This document shows, piece by piece, positions 6,735 through 12,313 of a DNA stretch of 14,900 bases. The stretch is taken from NCBI GenBank assembly GCA_050249235.1, contig JBFWQW010000072.1:1-14900 (forward strand), written 5' to 3'. The notes beneath the pieces are model-generated. The model searched no databases. It saw only the letters and a program-made list of their open reading frames with translations, and was not told the origin of the DNA. Within the stretch, counting starts at the first letter, position 1. Each line of letters begins with the position of its first letter. Made by a program: the position numbers and the translations under genes. Source of the DNA: JAEKLB01 sp050249235 (lineage in GTDB: Bacteria; Actinomycetota; Acidimicrobiia; Acidimicrobiales; CADCSY01).

Positions 6735-7209
6735 CCACCAGGAAGACCAGCTTGAAGCGCCCGATCTGGAGCTCGTCGCCGTCGCGGAGGTCGACGTCGC
6801 CGTCGATGCGGGTCCGGTTCACGTAGGTGCCGTTCAGCGACTCGACGTCGCGGACCCGGTAGCCGCCGGGCGACCGGATCACCTCGGCGTGGCGGCGGGA
6901 CACCGTGACGTCGTCGAGGAACACGTGGCTCTCCGGGTGCCGACCGGCGGTGACCAGGTCCTCGTCGAGCAGGAACCGGGAGCCGGCGCCCGGGCCGCGC
7001 CGGATGACGAGCATGCCCGTGCCCGTGGCCAGGTCGTCGAGGGCGACGGCGATGTCGACCTCGGGCGGCGGGGCCGGGTCCTCGACCGGCGCCACGAAGG
7101 TCGTGGTGCGGTCGTCGACCCAGCCGTCGAGGGCCGACCCGCACGACGAGCAGAAGTTCGCGCCGGCCGGGTTGCGGTGACCGCACTGGCCGCAGGCGAC
7201 GTCAGCCAC
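6727..7209 (-). CDS. garA: GarA/OdhI-like FHA protein with N-terminal zinc ribbon
   Basis: The 160-aa product begins with a zinc-ribbon half (CGQCGHRN...FCSSCG; Cys 6, 9, 20, 23), then DDRTTTFVAP (Thr 35-37), then an FHA domain (about 65-158). The FHA phosphothreonine-binding residues are present: GR at 89-90, SRRH at 104-107 and NG at 126-127. In mycobacterial GarA and corynebacterial OdhI a conserved N-terminal Thr pair (ETT motif) is phosphorylated by Ser/Thr kinases, bound by the protein's own FHA domain, and switches inhibition of 2-oxoglutarate dehydrogenase and glutamate enzymes. The Thr cluster here sits in the equivalent place. GTG 7209 is 11 nt after the gcvH stop; the zinc ribbon follows at once, which fixes the start. 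The zinc ribbon is absent from the classical proteins. Overall length is close to GarA. Confidence 0.86.
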   Translation of the reverse strand: MADVACGQCGHRNPAGANFCSSCGSALDGWVDDRTTTFVAPVEDPAPPPEVDIAVALDDLATGTGMLVIRRGPGAGSRFLLDEDLVTAGRHPESHVFLDDVTVSRRHAEVIRSPGGYRVRDVESLNGTYVNRTRIDGDVDLRDGDELQIGRFKLVFLVAP

Positions 7210-7220
7210 GGGCCGGTCCG

Positions 7221-7601
7221 TCAGCTCTCCACGAGGGCGCGGTAGGCGGCGGCGTCGAGGAGGCCCTCGTAGGCCGCGGCGTCGCCCGCCTCGAGGACGA
7301 AGATCCACCCCTCGCCGTACGGGTCCTCGTTGAGGCGCTGGGGCGAGTCGGCGAGGCCGTCGTTGACCTCGACGACCGAGCCGGCCACCGGGGCGTAGAT
7401 GTCCGACACGGACTTCGTCGACTCGACCTCGGTGACCGTGGCCCCCGCGTCGACCTCGGTTCCGACCGTCGGCACCTGCACGAACACCACGTCGCCGAGC
7501 GCGTCCTGGGCGTAGTCGGTGATCCCGACCCGGAGCCGCCCGCCCTCCTGGCGGACCCACTCGTGGTCGGCGGTGTAGCGGAGGTCCTCGGGCACGTCCA
7601 C
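7221..7601 (-). CDS. gcvH: Glycine cleavage system H-protein
   Basis: Lipoyl carrier protein that shuttles the aminomethyl group between P- and T-proteins. The 126-aa product has the family start (LRYTADHEWV), GITDYAQDALGDVVFVQVP, and the lipoylation motif VESTKSVSDIYAPVAG with Lys63 as the attachment site. The C-terminal half reads NEDPYGEGWIFVLE as expected. The start is GTG 7601, preceded at 8 nt by TATCGT. It heads a unit with the FHA and FtsR-type genes, separate from gcvT-gcvPA-gcvPB 3.3 kb away, as in mycobacteria where gcvH lies beside garA. Length is normal. Confidence 0.96.
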   Translation of the reverse strand: MDVPEDLRYTADHEWVRQEGGRLRVGITDYAQDALGDVVFVQVPTVGTEVDAGATVTEVESTKSVSDIYAPVAGSVVEVNDGLADSPQRLNEDPYGEGWIFVLEAGDAAAYEGLLDAAAYRALVES

Positions 7602-7609
7602 GGGCCGGG

Positions 7610-7615
7610 ACGATA
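7610..7615 (-). promoter_or_regulatory. Candidate -10 box (TATCGT) for gcvH
   Basis: TATCGT fits TANNNT, lies 8 nt before the GTG start, and is preceded by TG one base upstream, giving an extended -10 look. A near-leaderless gcvH transcript is implied. No clear -35 hexamer is visible. Confidence 0.45.
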
Positions 7616-7617
7616 CA

Positions 7618-7636
7618 CCTCGACTCCAGGTCGAGG
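7618..7636 (-). promoter_or_regulatory. Operator-like dyad in the gcvH promoter
   Basis: CCTCGAC and GTCGAGG are perfect 7-bp inverted arms around a 5-bp centre. The dyad begins 2 bp upstream of the TATCGT box, in the spacer and -35 zone, where a bound regulator would control the promoter. No glycine riboswitch signature was seen in the 139-nt gap, so a protein regulator is the simpler idea. Confidence 0.4.
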
Positions 7637-7686
7637 GTTGGGAGACGCGGGCCGCCGGCTTCGCGCCTGCGTTCGTGCCGCCCTCG

Positions 7687-7714
7687 CCACCGCAGGAGCT
7701 CCACCGCAGGAGCT
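7687..7714. repeat. Perfect 14-bp tandem duplication upstream of gcvH
   Basis: CCACCGCAGGAGCT occurs twice in direct contact, with no mismatch. It lies in the 139-nt gap between the nucleotidyltransferase stop and gcvH. Each junction can also form a 6-bp hairpin (AGCTCC/GGAGCT). It may be a recent slippage duplication or paired protein sites. Confidence 0.6.
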
Positions 7715-7740
7715 GCAGCGGGATGCGCAGCGCGGGAGGC

Positions 7741-10227
7741 TCAGCGCACGAGGCGCCGCACCCGCTCGGCCTCGTCGTGGGCGCGGCTGCGGGCCTCGCC
7801 CTCCGACGGCGCCTCCGCCCAGACGTGGGTGGCCGAGAGCTCCGGGTCGGGGACCGCCAGCGTCCAGCCGTCGGCGTGGAGCACCTTCACCCCGTCGACG
7901 AGGACGAGCTCGCCGCCGGCCCGCTCCACCAGGCTGCGCATCACCGTGCCCTTCTGCTCCGACGGCGTGGCCACCAGCTCGTGGGCGACGTGGGTGGACG
8001 GGAGCCCGGCCACGACCTTCGAGAGCCGGGTGCCCGACCGGGCCAGGAGCTCGAGCATCGTGACCAGGGCGGCCATGGCGTCGAAGGCGGGCACGAACCG
8101 GGGGAAGGCGAAGGCGCCGTCCACGGTGGCGGCCAGCTCCACGTCGTCCGTGGCGGCCACCTCCATCAGCGCCGACGTGGCCAGCTTGGTCTCCACCGGG
8201 CGCAGCCCGACGTCCCGGGCCAGCGCCGCCACCTGCGACGGCGCCACCACCGGCACCGCCACCGCACCGGTGCGGCCGTCCCGCCCGAGGAGGGTGACGA
8301 AGGCCAGGAGGGCCTCGATGTCGCTCAGCACGTGGCCCTCGTCGTCGACGAAGGCCACCCGCTCGGCGTCGGGGTCGATGACCACGCCGAGGCGGGCGCT
8401 CGACGAGCGCACCAGGTCGGCCACCGAGGCGGCGTGGGTGGCCCGGTCGAAGTCGAGGGCGCCGGGCGTCGACGCGTAGGGGTTGACGGCCAGGACGTCG
8501 GCCCCCAACTTGGCCAGCACGTTCGGCATGACGAACGCGCTCGACCCGAAGGCGTAGTCGACGACGACCTTGAAGCTCGCTCCCCGGACGGCGGTGACGT
8601 CGATCGACGACATGAGCTCGGCCGTGTAGTGCTCGACGGTACGGGGCGGGAAGCCGATGTCGCCGATGTCGCCCGGGAAGACCCGTCGGAAGTCCTCCCG
8701 GTGGAACGTGCGCTCGATCTTGCGGGCCGCGTTCTCGTTGAGGTCGGCGCCGCCCTCGTCGAAGAACCGCAGGATCACGGACTGCGGGTCGCCGGCCACG
8801 ATGCGCACGGTCACCCCGCCGACCGAGCGGTCGGAGCGCACCTGGAACCGGGTCACCGGCACCGGCGCGACCTCGAGGTCGTCGACGTTGACCCCGCCGG
8901 CGTTGAGGCCGGCCATGAGCGCCCGCTTGAGCATCCGGGCGGCCCGGCTCGAGTCCCGCGACGTCGTCACGGTCGAGCCCTTCTTGAGGGTGGTGGCCCA
9001 GGCCATGGCCACCCGTGTGGCCAGCTCCGGGGTGATGTCGACGTTGGCCAGGCCGGCCACGCCGTCCCGGCCGAAGATCGTCCGGGCCCCCTTGCTCTCC
9101 CAGACCAGCGACTGGTTCACCACCGCGCCGGCCTCGACCGTCTTGTACGGATAGACCTTGACGTTCGACCCGATCGCCGCCTGCTCGCCGATGAAGCACT
9201 CCTCGCCGAGCACCACCCCTTCCTCGCAGCGGACACCGGCCCGGAGGTCGCCGTTGCGCCCGACGATGGTGCCGCGGAGCCGGGTGCCGGCGCCGAGGTA
9301 GCCGCCGTCGTGGATCACGGAGCGCTCGACGGTGGCGTCGGCCCGGACCATGACGTTGTCGCCGAGCGAGACGTAGGGCCCGATCCGGGCCCCGGCCTCG
9401 ATCCGGCAGTGGTCACCGATCAGCGTGGGGCCCACCACGGAGGCGTCGGGGTCGATCTCCACGCCCTCGCCGAGCCAGATGCCCCGGTCGACCCGGAACC
9501 CGGGCACGTCGAGTGACACCCTTCGGTCGAGGACGTCCTTGTGGGCCCCGAGGTAGGCCTCGAGGGTCCCCACGTCCTCCCAGTAGCCCTCGGTGACGAA
9601 GCCGTAGAGGGGGCGACCCTCCTCGAGCAGCTTCGGGAAGACCTCCCCCGAGAAGTCCACGGACCGGTCGGCCTCGATGTAGTCGAAGATCTCGGGCTCG
9701 AGGACGAAGATCCCGTTGTTGACGGTGTCGCTGAACACCTGGCCCCAGCCCGGCTTCTCGAGGAAGCGCTCGATGCTGCCGTCCTCCCTGGTGATGACGA
9801 TGCCGAACTCGAGCGGGTTCTCGACCGCGGTGAGCGCGATGGTGGCGAGGGCCCCCTTCGCCTGGTGGAACTCGACCACCCGGCCGAGGTCGATGTCGGT
9901 GAGCACGTCGCCGGAGATGACGAGGAACCGCTCGTCGCTGAGCTCGGCCATGGCATTGCGGACCGAGCCGGCCGTGCCGAGCGGGGTCTCCTCCGTGGCG
10001 TACGACATCCGCACCCCGAACTCCGAGCCGTCGCCGAAGTAGGAGCGGATGTGGTTGGCCAGGAAGGCCACGGTGACCACGATCTCGTCGAACCCGTGCC
10101 TGGCCAGGAGCTGCACGATGTGCTCCATCATCGGCCGGTTGGCGATGGGCATCATCGGCTTGGGCTGGTTCGACGTGAGCGGCCGCAGCCGGGTGCCCTC
10201 GCCGCCCGCCATGATCACCGCCTTCAC
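7741..10227 (-). CDS. Nucleotidyltransferase / phosphomannomutase-like fusion (mannose-1-phosphate guanylyltransferase-like)
   Basis: The 828-aa product has three parts. Residues 1-235 are a sugar-1-phosphate nucleotidyltransferase (MAGGEGTRLRPLT, QPKPMMPIANRP, metal Asp in SGDVLTDIDL, GYWEDVGT near 214). Residues about 245-380 are left-handed beta-helix repeats. Residues about 384-828 are homologous to phosphoglucomutase/phosphomannomutase. In the mutase part the catalytic TASHNP loop is replaced by IVAGDPQSV (about 476-484), the metal loop reads DPDAER (618-623), and no RPSGTEP phosphate loop is seen. The nucleotidyltransferase looks active and the mutase degenerate. Large fusions of this kind are commonly annotated as mannose-1-phosphate guanylyltransferase; the sugar and nucleotide cannot be read from sequence. 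GTG 10227 overlaps the upstream stop as GTGA, so the two genes are coupled. Confidence 0.88.
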   Translation of the reverse strand: MKAVIMAGGEGTRLRPLTSNQPKPMMPIANRPMMEHIVQLLARHGFDEIVVTVAFLANHIRSYFGDGSEFGVRMSYATEETPLGTAGSVRNAMAELSDERFLVISGDVLTDIDLGRVVEFHQAKGALATIALTAVENPLEFGIVITREDGSIERFLEKPGWGQVFSDTVNNGIFVLEPEIFDYIEADRSVDFSGEVFPKLLEEGRPLYGFVTEGYWEDVGTLEAYLGAHKDVLDRRVSLDVPGFRVDRGIWLGEGVEIDPDASVVGPTLIGDHCRIEAGARIGPYVSLGDNVMVRADATVERSVIHDGGYLGAGTRLRGTIVGRNGDLRAGVRCEEGVVLGEECFIGEQAAIGSNVKVYPYKTVEAGAVVNQSLVWESKGARTIFGRDGVAGLANVDITPELATRVAMAWATTLKKGSTVTTSRDSSRAARMLKRALMAGLNAGGVNVDDLEVAPVPVTRFQVRSDRSVGGVTVRIVAGDPQSVILRFFDEGGADLNENAARKIERTFHREDFRRVFPGDIGDIGFPPRTVEHYTAELMSSIDVTAVRGASFKVVVDYAFGSSAFVMPNVLAKLGADVLAVNPYASTPGALDFDRATHAASVADLVRSSSARLGVVIDPDAERVAFVDDEGHVLSDIEALLAFVTLLGRDGRTGAVAVPVVAPSQVAALARDVGLRPVETKLATSALMEVAATDDVELAATVDGAFAFPRFVPAFDAMAALVTMLELLARSGTRLSKVVAGLPSTHVAHELVATPSEQKGTVMRSLVERAGGELVLVDGVKVLHADGWTLAVPDPELSATHVWAEAPSEGEARSRAHDEAERVRRLVR

Positions 10228-10835
10228 GCGGCCGAACCTACCCGCCCGGCCCGCAACGCCTCCCGGGCCGCCGGCACGTAGCCGGCCGCCGACACGTAGG
10301 AGAACACCAGACCCGGCACCGCGAACGACCAGGCCGCCACCCCGGCGGCGTCGGCCCAGCCCACGCCGGACGCCGACACGAGGAAGAGGGGCCAGGCGAA
10401 CAGCAGGCCGAAGGTGCCGGCCTTGCCGGCCCAGGTCACGTCGATCCGGCGGGCACCCAGGGCGGCGAGCACCAGTGCGGTCACGGCCACGAGGCCCTCT
10501 CGGGCCAGGGTGAGCACGGCCACGACGAGCGGTGCGCTGCCGTCGACGGTGATGGCGAGCACGCCCACGAGCAGGAGGAGCCGGTCGGCGATCGGGTCGA
10601 GCACCTTGCCGAGCTCGGACACCTGGTCGAAGCGGCGGGCCACGTAGCCGTCGACCCAGTCGGTGGCCCCCAGCCCGGCCAGCAGGTAGGCGGCGCCGGC
10701 CCGGTCGTCCCGCCCGAACAGCAGCCAGAGGAACACGGGGATGCACGACAGCCGGAACAGGCTGAGGGCGTTCGGCACCGTCGCCACCCTGCCTCCCGAG
10801 CTGTTCCCGGGCGTCCCGGCCGGTGCAGCTGCCAC
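10224..10835 (-). CDS. CDP-alcohol phosphatidyltransferase (PgsA/cardiolipin-synthase type)
   Basis: Membrane enzyme that moves a phosphatidyl group from CDP-diacylglycerol to an alcohol such as glycerol-3-phosphate. The 203-aa product carries the full family signature D-x2-DG-x2-AR-x8-G-x3-D-x3-D at about residues 59-84 (DWVDGYVARR then GKVLDPIADR) and several hydrophobic segments. The start is GTG 10835, exactly 6 nt after a TAGGGT box. GTG 10787 (VATVPNALSLFRL), with GGGAGG 4 nt upstream, matches usual family N-termini and is a fair alternative. The acceptor is uncertain. PgsA2 (Rv1822) precedes gcvH in mycobacteria, so synteny favours a phosphatidylglycerophosphate synthase-like role. Coupling to a sugar nucleotidyltransferase hints at glycolipid or envelope synthesis. 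Confidence 0.9.
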   Translation of the reverse strand: MAAAPAGTPGNSSGGRVATVPNALSLFRLSCIPVFLWLLFGRDDRAGAAYLLAGLGATDWVDGYVARRFDQVSELGKVLDPIADRLLLLVGVLAITVDGSAPLVVAVLTLAREGLVAVTALVLAALGARRIDVTWAGKAGTFGLLFAWPLFLVSASGVGWADAAGVAAWSFAVPGLVFSYVSAAGYVPAAREALRAGRVGSAA

Positions 10836-10841
10836 CCCCTC

Positions 10842-10847
10842 ACCCTA
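10842..10847 (-). promoter_or_regulatory. Candidate -10 box (TAGGGT) for the phosphatidyltransferase unit
   Basis: TAGGGT lies exactly 6 nt before the GTG at 10835, the spacing expected for a leaderless actinobacterial transcript. The same hexamer sits upstream of the nuclease gene. Confidence 0.5.
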
Positions 10848-10866
10848 CGAGCGGACCGCCTCCCCG

Positions 10867-10885
10867 TCCGGGAGGCCGGCCCGGA
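10867..10885 (-). terminator. Hairpin after the SRAP gene
   Basis: TCCGGG and CCCGGA are perfect 6-bp arms around a 7-nt loop, about 10 nt past the SRAP stop and 20 nt before the next -10 box. No U-tract is present. It may end SRAP transcription or overlap the -35 zone of the next promoter. Confidence 0.35.
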
Positions 10886-10894
10886 GGTGTCGGG

Positions 10895-11722
10895 TCACCC
10901 GCGGGAATCGGGGAACAGCTCGTCCGCCACCGCCACCGCCTCCACCTCCGCCTCCGCTTCGGGCACCGGCACCGCCGGGCCGGCCGGGCTCGCCGGGGCG
11001 TCCGGCGGCGCCTCGAGCAGCCCCGGGCCGTCGTTGCGGACGTCGCCCACGGCCCGGGACACCGGTCGCAGCACGATGGCGTCGTCGGGCGCCGGGACGA
11101 GCAGCCCTCGGAGGCCGGCCAGGTCGTCGTTGTCGGGGTCGAGCCACGCGTCCCAGTGCTCGGCCGCCAGCATGGCGGGCATGCGGTCGTGGAGGGCCGC
11201 CATGGTGGCGTTCGCCCCGGTGGTGACGATCGTGCAGGACACGAGCCGCTGGGTCCCGTCGCCGGGCGGGTGCCACGAGTCCCAAAGCCCCGCGAAGGCG
11301 AAGAGGCCGCCGCCGGCCGGCTCGATCAGCCAGGGCTGCTTCGAGCCGGCCTTCCGGGCGCCCGGGCCCGGTTCGCCGGCCGGCGGCGCCTTCTCCCACT
11401 CGTAGAAGCCGTCGGCGGGGACGAGGCAGCGCCTGCGGGCGAACGACCGTCGGAACGCCGCCTTCTCGAGCAGCGTCTCGGCCCGGGCGTTGATCATCCG
11501 GGCCCCGATGCCCGGGCCGTCGGCCCAGCCCGGGACCAGGCCCCAGCGGGCCTCCCCCAGGCGGCGCCGCTCGCCGCCGGCCGACGACGCCACCACCAGG
11601 ACCTCGTCGGTGGGCGCCACGTTGTAGCGGCGCGGCCGGTCGGCGGCCGCCACCACCTCGTCGACCCCGAACCACGCGGCCACGTCGGCCACCGGCGTGC
11701 GAGAGGTGAAGCGCCCACACAC
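10895..11722 (-). CDS. SRAP-domain abasic-site processing protein (YedK/HMCES family)
   Basis: SRAP proteins bind abasic sites in single-stranded DNA and form a covalent thiazolidine crosslink through Cys2. The frame reads VCGRF, so the GTG at 11722 places Cys directly after the start, which fixes it. Other family residues are visible: RRYNVAPT (31-38), the Asn of MINARAE (about 78), the Glu of GFYEW (about 108) and the His of LHDRMP (about 178). The 275-aa product is longer than the compact family core because of a C-terminal tail rich in Pro, Ala, Glu and Val (from about 230) ending ELFPDSRG. A TACCGT box lies 7 nt before the start. No actinobacterial LexA box was seen upstream. It is divergent from the plus-strand gene. 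Confidence 0.94.
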   Translation of the reverse strand: MCGRFTSRTPVADVAAWFGVDEVVAAADRPRRYNVAPTDEVLVVASSAGGERRRLGEARWGLVPGWADGPGIGARMINARAETLLEKAAFRRSFARRRCLVPADGFYEWEKAPPAGEPGPGARKAGSKQPWLIEPAGGGLFAFAGLWDSWHPPGDGTQRLVSCTIVTTGANATMAALHDRMPAMLAAEHWDAWLDPDNDDLAGLRGLLVPAPDDAIVLRPVSRAVGDVRNDGPGLLEAPPDAPASPAGPAVPVPEAEAEVEAVAVADELFPDSRG

Positions 11723-11729
11723 GCCGGCG

Positions 11730-11735
11730 ACGGTA
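11730..11735 (-). promoter_or_regulatory. Candidate -10 box (TACCGT) for the SRAP gene
   Basis: TACCGT fits TANNNT and lies 7 nt before the GTG start, implying a leaderless mRNA whose second codon is the catalytic Cys. No -35 hexamer is evident. Confidence 0.4.
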
Positions 11736-11769
11736 CCGGGATCCACCGCCGGACGGCCGGGGCGGGCCA

Positions 11770-11803
11770 GGCTTCCCGGCACATGAGGCTTCCCGGCGCA
11801 TGA
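11770..11803. repeat. 17-bp tandem repeat (16/17 identical) at a divergent promoter region
   Basis: GGCTTCCCGGCACATGA (11770-11786) is followed directly by GGCTTCCCGGCGCATGA (11787-11803). The second copy supplies the ATG at 11800. The first copy's ATG opens a 6-codon frame (MRLPGA) whose TGA overlaps the ATG at 11800 as ATGA. The repeat sits in the 77-nt gap between divergent genes. Confidence 0.6.
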
Positions 11804-12291
11804 GCCCCCGCGGCATCCGCCTCCCCGGCCGCAGCCACCGCCTCCCGGGCGTGCCGACCGGCGGTCCCGCCGCGTCCGCCCTCGCCCGGGCCGTCCCGGT
11901 CGCCGCCGTGCTCGCGCTCGCCGTCGCCCTCCTGGCCGCGGCCGGCCCGGCCGGCGGGAGCGCACCGGGCGGCCGAGGTGGGAACGGCGGGCCCGCCCGG
12001 CCGACGGGCGCGGTCGCCGCCGACGGCACGGTCGAGCCTCCGCCGGCCACGACCGGCCCACCGCCCGCCACCAGGTGGACGGCGCGGCATCCGGCCCCGG
12101 GCACCTACGTCGTGACCCTGGCGCCCGTGCCAGCCCCGGGCGGCCCGGCCGCAGCCCTCGAGCTCCAGGGCTGGGATGCCGTGGCCCGGGCCACCGTGAC
12201 CCCTGCCGGCCCCGGCGCCGTCACCGTCGTCTTCGAGCGAGACGGCCAGCCCGTCGACACCCGGTTCAGCTTCACGATCGCCCCGGGCTGA
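11800..12291 (+). CDS. Secreted or membrane-anchored hypothetical protein
   Basis: This is the only plus-strand gene I accept. The 163-aa product has a basic N-terminus (Arg/His among the first 15 residues), a hydrophobic segment at about 31-48 (AVPVAAVLALAVALLAAAG), a Gly/Pro/Thr-rich spacer to about 95, and a C-terminal part of alternating hydrophobic residues (TYVVTLAPV, then TVVFERDGQPVDTRFSFTIA) that looks like a small beta-sandwich. I do not recognise the family. Third positions are almost all G/C in this frame, and no convincing gene lies opposite. Start ATG 11800 lacks a good ribosome site; GTG near 11850 is an alternative that would still keep the hydrophobic segment. It is convergent with the phosphatase gene. 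Confidence 0.68.
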   Translation: MSPRGIRLPGRSHRLPGVPTGGPAASALARAVPVAAVLALAVALLAAAGPAGGSAPGGRGGNGGPARPTGAVAADGTVEPPPATTGPPPATRWTARHPAPGTYVVTLAPVPAPGGPAAALELQGWDAVARATVTPAGPGAVTVVFERDGQPVDTRFSFTIAPG

Positions 12292-12312
12292 GCCCGGCCC
12301 GACCGGCGCCGG
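12283..12312. terminator. Convergent-gene hairpin pair, possible bidirectional terminator
   Basis: CCGGGC and GCCCGG (12283-12297) pair around a 3-nt loop that is the TGA stop of the plus-strand gene. A perfect 10-bp palindrome, CCGGCGCCGG (12303-12312), follows and abuts the stop of the converging phosphatase gene. The whole gap is 22 nt. Neither has a U-tract, but position suits termination in both directions. Confidence 0.45.
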
Positions 12313-12313
12313 C

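Noticed and set aside
7602..7740. Glycine riboswitch upstream of gcvH or gcvT
   Set aside because: I found no paired aptamer-like conserved motifs in the 139-nt gcvH gap, and the gcvT gap (68 nt) is too short for a tandem glycine aptamer.
7202..9199. 665-codon minus-strand ORF across gcvH and the nucleotidyltransferase
   Set aside because: Overlaps two well-supported genes in another frame, Gly/Arg-rich throughout, no domain.
7675..9516. 613-codon plus-strand ORF opposite the nucleotidyltransferase fusion
   Set aside because: Shadow of the conserved minus-strand gene; composition dominated by Gly, His, Val and Arg.
11723..11799. LexA/SOS box for the SRAP gene
   Set aside because: No sequence close to the actinobacterial TCGAAC-N4-GTTCGA pattern is present in the divergent gap.
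10823..11803. 326-codon plus-strand ORF opposite the SRAP gene
   Set aside because: Antisense to the SRAP gene. Only its last six codons (MRLPGA) are of possible interest as a leader frame.
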